From positions 687,001-751,000 of the forward strand of contig NC_083533.1 of assembly GCF_032362555.1 (NCBI RefSeq): a DNA stretch of 64,000 nt. The letters are read 5' to 3'. Under the pieces are notes generated by a model. That model was not told the origin of the DNA and ran no database searches. It was given only the letters and a program-made list of their open reading frames with translations. Position numbers and translations under genes: made by a program. Positions within the stretch are counted from its first letter, which is position 1. Each line of letters starts with the position of its first letter. Source of the stretch: Amyelois transitella (Eukaryota; Arthropoda; Insecta; Lepidoptera; Pyralidae). This document shows, piece after piece, positions 23,381 to 64,000 of the stretch.

Positions 23381-25645
23381 CTGGCTTCTACGACAACACG
23401 CCGCAGAGGAGAACGGGGCCGCTCTCCGTGTGGTTAAAGGCGATTGAGGGTACTTCAATTCAGCGCTACGAAAGTATACTTCAAATGGGTTGTCGTGATG
23501 CGATGGCTGGTCATGAAACTGATGTAATACTTTTCAGTTGAAAGAAGATAAATTGTTAGATACGTGCTTGTATGAAGAGAGTTATGAATGTGGATGAAGC
23601 GAAGGAAGTGTGCAGAGATCGTGGCAAGTGGGAAGATGTGGTCTCTGTCTACCCCTCCGGGAAAAAGTTATAATTTCTTCTTCTTAAGCCTTTTTTAAGT
23701 ATCTTGAGGCAGGGCTTTGACCCGACGGCATACCATTACCGAATGCGGGGTAGACAGAGCCAACAGTCTTGAAAAGACTGAAAGGCCACGTTCAGCTATT
23801 TGGCTTAGAAAGAGATGGAGTGGTCCTATTCTTTTATGTATAGGTGCCGGGAACCACACGGCACACCTTTATTAAATATAAATGAAACATATGTACATCT
23901 TTCCAATTAGGTAAATATTGTGAAAATGATCTTTTTGACTTTTTTATTATTGTGTAAATATGAAAATTTATTAGGTTATTAAGTTTGAATAAGCGTGTTC
24001 TGTAAAAATAAATTCTATCAACGTTTAAAGTTTTTTTTATTTACATATCCTTAGACTGCTGGGTCTGTCTAGCCCGCAAGGGATATAGACTTGATTATAT
24101 GTATGAATTAATGAAGGTTCCTGTTTTTCCTTATAAGGGCGTTGCAAGTTATATGACGTACAAAGCACGCTGCGCTGGTCATTTAATTCACACACGAAAA
24201 TCGAGAACAAATGTTTTATTCTAAAATAGAAGAAATATAACGTCGCAGGCATTTCTTTCACGTCAATTCACATTTCAATAAATTGACAAGTTGTATCTCA
24301 TATTTAAGTATTTGTTAAAAAGTTACAACCTACCTAAGCACTCGAGACTAGCGTCCGCTTCAAGGCTCAATTCTGAACGTTCTACAAAACGTGACACAGA
24401 ATCCCTCCCTTCAAAGAACAGAACGATACGCTCCCCAAAACGGAGGACACCCTCCCCGAAACTGGTACTCCCACTGGTGAGATTAGCTGCACCAGCTGAA
24501 GAAACTCCAGAATTGATCGCCTTCAAGTTAAATCCAGTTGGTGCACAGGAAAGCAAATGTACAAAAAAAAGTGTACAAGACTTATGGAATACTTACTCAA
24601 CGATTCAATAAATACTCTTTAGAATAGGACCACTCTATATCTTTCCTGTGGGTATCGTATAATGCGACCAAGGGAGGGCTCAAAAGAATCAGCTTCAGAT
24701 TCGGATTCTTCTTTTAATATTACATCAGATTCAGCCCAGATTGAGATAAATTTACGGGTGATACGATAACAGTTAAATACATACGTATACATTACATATA
24801 CATATATGTATTTTTAGTGATTTTTTTATTTCAGACGGCAAGACTATTAAGATTGAATTGAATATAATAAATGAGGTTTAACTAAAATTGGTTTAACATT
24901 TAACAACAACAATCTCTCACTTCCCAAACATTGGTCCTTCGAGCCGGATAACAGGATTCCTTTGAATAACAAGACCAATTACAGATTTAACTGTCCCGTT
25001 GAAATATCTTGACATATTTATGAAATTGAAAATATGTAAGATGTTCATCACACTCCACTGATGCCAAACTGAAAGTAATCACTGGTGTTTGTAGATTTTA
25101 CTGAGAAGGTAACGAAATAAAACAACCCACAACTGTATATATATGAATGTCTATATTATCTTACATTACATATTTACATTATATAGTACAGGTGGTCTGG
25201 TCTTACAACTAGTCGCGTCTAACATAAGGGCCGGGACACACCGGACGCAACGCGGTTAAATATTCATTGTCGCGTTGCATGTTGGTTACTCATTTTATTA
25301 AAAAAAAACCCTTAAAATTGTAAACTATGATAAAAAAAATTATCACTAAATTTGTGCCTACATAGCGTCTACGCTTTTGTCTCGTGTAGGTATGACTTTC
25401 ACACTGTAATATTATAAGTATTGGCAAAATGATTGCTTATACAATTTTACATCTTAACTGATGTGACTTGTTTTAAATTTACAAGCATTTATATATTTAT
25501 TTAGAAAAAAAATTAACCTTTTTGATATTTTACGTTTTTAATATAGGCGTTAGTCGCGATTGGCGCAAGTCATAAAGAAACTTGCCAAATTTCATCGTCC
25601 GATTGCGACAGGTGTGTTCCGACCCTAAGCGTCACTTGCAGATTT
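23381..25645. other. Divergent end of the array (unit 5)
   Basis: It contains the RTE fragment, a deleted SINE-like copy (23748-23862), the coding-like block (about 24335-25010, open on both strands) and the short TIR element (25228-25625). Array homology stops after CACTTGCAGAT near 25645. Confidence 0.75.
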
Positions 25646-26800
25646 TTCGATAGTCAAATGTTTTTTTCTGCCAAATCAAAAATAAACTTTGATTTTGAAT
25701 CGTATTTATATAGCGAAGAGATATATTTTAACACATCATAACAATTTGAGCCACCTCAAATATTCAGTTTAAATATTTCTATCAATCGTTTTTAATTAAA
25801 AATATCAATTGATATTCAAAAATCAAGTTAAAAAATAAAGAATATTTTCAACTAATACAATTAACAATCGACCAACCTGCCGGATGCGCAAACGCATCAC
25901 TAAAACGGCCAAGCGTTGACCGCGCGATGATAAGAGACAACAATACATGTTACTACATTCGAATCGACCAATCAGGCGTTCGGATACAAGCGATGCGATT
26001 TGATTGGTCCATTCTCGCTTCACCATCACGAATGAATGTCCATCGTATATAGATAGTGGTAAAACACGGCGACTTGGGCTATAAGATTTGTAGAACTATA
26101 TCTTATATCACATACAGCTATAGTATTTATTAATAAAGATGTGTTCTAAAGGCGTGAACAGATCTTGAAAAAATAATTAAAAATTCATACATTATTCATC
26201 AAAGTTCAACGCCAACTTCTCAAAGAAACCTCGATACATAACACTGCAAATTAAATCATGAGATGTCCTTCATTTTATTTTCGTCGGTTTCAAAATGGTT
26301 CCCGAAAGCATCGACAATACCTAGAGGCTCCATAAGGTTCAAACCTGGGACCTTATGTACAAAAGACAACAACAATACTACTTAACCACCGGACAAACTT
26401 ATTTATATTAAAACATTGTAATTTAATCTCTACGCATTAAATATCTTATAGCCCGATATCAACCTTATTGTAAATCAGCGCAGTACATATAGGCCGCAGT
26501 AACCCCTCGTCATTCAAATCACCATTTCAATTAATAAACTATACATACAATGTAACATTTTCACTACACAGTGATACGAACAGCTTCAAACGTATATCCG
26601 TCTCTTTCTTTTTACATTTTGTGCGAAAGGGACAAGTTTTATTGTGTATGTTTCGTTCTTACTCAGACGCGGACAGTTTTTTTTTCGGTGATCATAAACG
26701 GGTATAATAAATTTAAAAGTCAAATTTATGACACAACAGTCCCTTTTACCAGGGCCAGATTTAAATGTATGAGACAAAGTAGAAATTAAAACATACATAT
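25646..26800. other. Unique AT-rich intergenic sequence
   Basis: No gene is seen. A promoter-like patch at about 25960-26060 has facing CCAAT boxes (GACCAATCA ... TGATTGGTCC) and a TATATAG downstream, but no ORF follows. At 26595-26660 there is a CGTCTCTTTC ... GAAAGGGAC inverted motif. Confidence 0.5.
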
Positions 26801-26804
26801 GATC

Positions 26805-26876
26805 AGGTCTTAATCCCTTGCGGGGTGGACAGGGCCATCAGTCTTGAAAAGACTGATAGGCCACGTATAGCTGTAT
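26805..26876 (-). mobile_element. SINE-like 3' fragment, antisense
   Basis: Contains CCTTGCGGGGTGGACAGGGC and GTCTTGAAAAGACTGATAGG. Body and head are missing. Confidence 0.75.
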
Positions 26877-28917
26877 GTACATAAATAGTCTGAAATATAT
26901 TTAAACTTAAAAAGAAATGTGTCAGAATTTAAATTAAACAATTATTCTAATTATTTTTTTACCTTCTCCAAATCCGACCCTGTGTTCAACCCTAATTACA
27001 AATCGAAAGTCAGAACGACATGACCACTAACAGCAGACCTTGCTTACAAAACAACATACACAATTTTGACAATACAATATGATACACGAAATAATAATAT
27101 CACTATGTTTCCTGTACAAAACACAACGAAAATGTACCCCGATATGTTAGAAGTAAGAATGATAAATTAAAAAAAAAAATAATTTAGAAAAAAAAAACAT
27201 TTCTATCAAACTCAATTGATTCAATACGGACTTTAATATGGCTTTAATCTTCCAATTCCCCTCGGCGTAAAAAACTATCACTGTTGCGCTTTTGCATATG
27301 AAGTGAAAAGAGACAGCGATAGTTTTTCGCTTGTTATAAACGGCGTCGCGCGCGCATTGCTACGCGGTCATGCGTATATAAGACAGATATTTAAAATTAA
27401 AACTTTTGTATTGTTTTTTTTTTTTCATTTTCTATTTAGTGACGGTCGACACTTTGTGTGTGTTAAAAACGTCTAAAGATGGTTAATATTTTTTTGGCAT
27501 AATAATCGTGTCGCATAATATGTTGCATAGATGATACATAATTAATAATTATGCCGAAAAAAATAAATCTCATGAAATCGTAGCAAAATATTTTTTTGTA
27601 ATGTGTGTGCAAAATAATTTTATACATTCGTTCTACGTATATTTTGTTTTTTGCGTCACTCATGCGCCCTATTTACATAAATGCATTGTTGTGTCCACGC
27701 ACATACATACATACACACACACATAACACATGAATACAATTTACTGTTTTTCTACTATAACCGATACTATATTCGACATCGAAGTATGAATTTTTGAAAA
27801 AAAATTGAACTTTCAAATGAAACTCCGAAACGACCTCATGACAAAATAAAAATATATAATTCATATTTTTTAATTACATTGATAATTTTAAAATTAACTT
27901 AAATTATTTTCAATAATATGAGTTATATTATTTTGAAAATTTAAATATAGTAAGGTTTAAAAATTACTACATAAAAAAAGTTAATTTCGGCGGAGAAAAA
28001 AAAATCCAAATAGTAAAATTTAAACTTTATTAATACGACCACATAATTATTGACTTTTTACAAATAACTATATACATTTGACTTTAATTTTTAAAAATAA
28101 AGTTGCAAAAATTATCAACTTCGATACCAAATATGTATTCGTTTGATAAAAATAACATTCAATTACATAACGACCTGCGGTATAAATTTCATTTTAAATC
28201 GTAAACATGGAAACATACGTAGTTAAATGCGCAATTTCTATCAATCAATCAATCAAATAAACAATTCTAATGCGAGAACGAGATAGTTTACTATTTGTCT
28301 CTTTTTTTTTATTAATAAAGTCATCCATTTAATATTAATTTCTGTCCGTAGGCGACACGGCATTATTTAAAACTTTAAAAATATATATTTTTTAATAATT
28401 TATTCATTTTCCATATCTTTATCAGAGTATTTGTTTCCGTTACAATTTTCATGTTAAAAATTACAATTTCATAATTAAAAATAAATCGTATTTATATTTA
28501 CAAAACACATTTCTCAATAGAATACATAATTTATTTCAATATTACAAGATTGATTTTTCATCACGTCTCGTTCCTATTGAGGGTATTCAGAGACTTATGC
28601 CACGCCAGATTATTCAGAGTTCCTTTATATCATAACTATATATTTTTTAAGAAATCAACTTTCAGAATAAAATAAATACATATTGTATTCGTCAAATTTT
28701 TAATCGACACGGGCGCAAACACTCTGATATAAGACAGTTCGGTTCTTCATGTTATTTTGTACACTTTTTATCTGTATCTATTATTTATTTTTTTAAATAT
28801 ATATATAAAGAAATGTCGTATCGCCGTCGGTGTTTCGTACAACTAAGCGGAACTATTTATTGGCACTGCACAGGACTGAGAGTTGGGAGTCGCTGCATCT
28901 GAAATAATTTAGAATAG

Positions 28918-29110
28918 AATAGATTTATTTTCAAAATTGGATACAAGGTATCACTTATTGACGTCACATCACTTAAATCTAATTATAACTACTACCGCTT
29001 CCAAAGCGCATGTGTAGAAGAAGCGGCAGAACAAACTACACTGCAGCATTTTCATTAGACGTCAATTTACAAATATAGATCTCTTAAATCTAAATCATGG
29101 ACGAATGCAC
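28918..29110 (+). repeat. Dispersed repeat with TTGGATACAAGGTATCACTT core
   Basis: Core TATCACTTATTGACGTCA and CCGCTTCCAAAGCGCATGTG. Relatives lie at 37848-38045 (+), 39490-39655 (-) and 46040-46215 (diverged). Probably a LINE 3' end or SINE; class not recognised. Confidence 0.7.
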
Positions 29111-29247
29111 ATTGTCTACATTAAAAAATATGGATGAATGTAGAACTTATTATGTCAATACGAATATTTAGTCAAATAAAATTGTGAAAAAAATCACTTT
29201 TTCAAAAAGATGTTTTTTTGATGGGACAAACTGAAATTGTTATATCC

Positions 29248-29278
<31 letters not shown>

Positions 29279-29509
29279 ACGTCTATATCCCTTGCTGGGT
29301 AGACAGAGCCTGAACGTGGCCTTGTCAAGTCTGTGGTCTTGAAAACACGGAAAGGCCACGCCTATCTAATATGCTAACGGTATGCCTACTTAGTCGCATT
29401 TTACCACATCCATATGACATATTTTCTAATAAAAAAAAACACATGTTATTTTGTTGTTTATTTTATGTCCATCCTTTCTAATCCGAATCACGTCAAACAT
29501 TATTCTGGG

Positions 29510-29610
29510 AGTTATGAATGTGGATGTAGCGAAGGAAGTACATATGCAGAGATCGTGGAAAATGGAAAGATGTAGTCTCTGCCTACCCCTCCGGGAAAAA
29601 AGCGTGATTT
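29510..29610 (+). mobile_element. RTE-like LINE 3' end
   Basis: VMNVDV.KEV...RSWKMERCS reading with the terminal CCTCCGGGAAAAAAGCGTGA, then an AT-repeat tail. Confidence 0.75.
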
Positions 29611-29947
29611 ATATATATATATATAAAAATCACGCTATATATGTATGTATAGTTCTGTCACTAAACCTAAACCTTAGTCATGCATGTTCTAAATCACTTT
29701 AGGTAACATTTATGTGTCTTATCGATAAGAAGAGCGGAGTCATCTGGCACAAGCATTCTTTTGCTTAAAAGATGGCTCCAGCACCTAAATTTTAAGTTAA
29801 AACTACGTTGTTGCCTAATAAAAGATTTATTTTTTATTTTATTTATTTGTCACTTCACTTCTTCGGTTCTAAAAAAAACAAAGTATATATGTCTCTGTCT
29901 ACCCTGACACAGACGTGACTATACGTTATGTCCACGTACCTTAAAGT

Positions 29948-63685
<33,738 letters not shown>

Positions 63686-63727
63686 CTGGCAATAACAAAA
63701 TATATAACAATTAAAGAAATAGAATTG

Positions 63728-63845
63728 AGAATCTCAATTCTATCTTAAAGCCAAATAGCTGAACGTGGCCTATCAGTGTATACAAGACTGTTACCTCTGT
63801 CTACCCCGCAAGGGATATAGACGTGATTATATGTATGTACGTATT
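63728..63845 (+). mobile_element. SINE-like 3' part
   Basis: GAGAATCTCAATTCTATCTT to GACGTGATTATATGTATGTA. Lies in the intron about 45 bp upstream of the acceptor at 63686. Confidence 0.85.
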
Positions 63846-63929
63846 AAAGTAATAATAAATAATTATGAGTCGAGGCAGTAGCCCTAGGAATAGTCCAGCA
63901 TGGGATTGGTATTAAGCATGACGAGTTCG

Positions 63930-64000
63930 CACATATAGTCTAAACTAATGGTATCCCCCAAGGAGATATGTTAGGCCCTTCGCTTATTATAGTTACAAAG
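63930..64000 (+). mobile_element. Reverse transcriptase fragment at window end
   Basis: The + frame from 63939 reads TNGIPQGDMLGPSLIIVTK, the conserved GxPQGxxLGPxL block of non-LTR reverse transcriptases (Jockey/CR1/R1 type). A stop lies just upstream, so it is a decayed piece and it continues beyond the window. Confidence 0.6.

Larger units (their letters stand above)
4352..25645 (+). repeat. Five-copy tandem array of Ets97D terminal exons (A-B-A-B-A higher-order repeat)
   Basis: Units begin at about 4352, 8929, 13264, 17850 and 22185. Successive exon positions are 4577, 4335, 4586 and 4335 bp apart, so two unit types alternate. The same-type shift is exactly 8921 bp from about 8600 onward and 8925 bp between the first and third units. 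Each unit carries exon A, a 21-bp minisatellite, SINE pieces, exon B, RTE/SINE debris, an unrecognised coding-like block and a TAA-flanked TIR element. Copies are nearly identical, so the duplication is recent or homogenised, or the array is an assembly artefact. The fifth unit is internally rearranged (a deletion between about 23805 and 23815, and missing repeat tails near 24250-24330). Homology ends at about 25645. Confidence 0.95.
26877..29947. other. Intergenic region between the Ets array and the Sos 3' end
   Basis: AT-rich and mostly unrecognised. It includes a hairpin-type element at about 27266-27365 (CTATCACTGTTGC ... ACAGCGATAGTTTTTCGC, then GGCGTCGCGCGCGC) related to 63255-63345; a dispersed-repeat fragment at about 28918-29110; a rearranged SINE-like piece at 29272-29410; an RTE 3' end at 29510-29610; and (TA)n near 29252. 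TTTATT runs at about 29827-29850, just after the Sos stop, supply AATAAA on the - strand as possible poly(A) signals. Confidence 0.6.

Noticed and set aside
26571-27864. Several 60-75-codon frames in AT-rich intergenic DNA
   Set aside because: No motif, codon bias or splice context. Consistent with chance.

Overview
This window reads as genomic DNA of a moth or butterfly. It has multi-exon genes with GT-AG introns, and very dense, young-looking repeats: a ~270-bp SINE-like family and an RTE-like LINE that both end in (TATG)n, tRNA-derived SINEs, short Helitron-type elements and TIR elements. There are no operons and no bacterial signals. The species cannot be named from the sequence alone.

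Two host genes converge. On the + strand are the last two coding exons of a GABP-alpha / Ets97D-type ETS transcription factor. They occur five times in a 21-kb tandem array (about 4352-25645). The array is a higher-order repeat: two sub-unit types alternate A-B-A-B-A, and the A+B dimer repeats with an exact 8921-bp shift across most of its length. All five exon pairs keep intact reading frames and splice sites. The upstream exons of the gene lie before the window.

On the - strand, from 63685 down to 29948, are 21 exons of Son of sevenless (Sos), the guanine-nucleotide exchange factor for Ras. They run from the linker before the RasGEF N-terminal (REM) domain, through the complete catalytic Cdc25 domain, to the proline-rich, SH3-binding C-terminus and a TAG stop. 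Every exon joins the next in phase, giving 843 codons plus stop. The histone-fold, DH and PH exons lie beyond 64000. Ets97D and Sos are both known from the receptor tyrosine kinase/Ras literature, but nothing here shows that their adjacency matters.

At the left edge (2601 to 1, -) is an uninterrupted 867-codon partial ORF of a mobile-element type, followed by subterminal TGTCA repeats and a terminal sequence ending at about 3913. A deleted relative of that terminal sequence sits at 30452-30936. A second TIR element (41764-45269, TA target-site duplication) contains remnants of a small spliced gene and a nested RTE-like fragment. Nearly all remaining space is introns filled with repeats.

The most striking pattern is that exon/intron edges have been tandemly duplicated again and again in both genes: 20 copies of 108 bp at one Sos 5' splice site, 14 copies of 112-116 bp at another, single or few-fold copies at several more, and the five-fold Ets exon array. 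SINE and RTE copies also tend to sit 8-40 bp from splice sites with their (TATG)n tails facing the exon.
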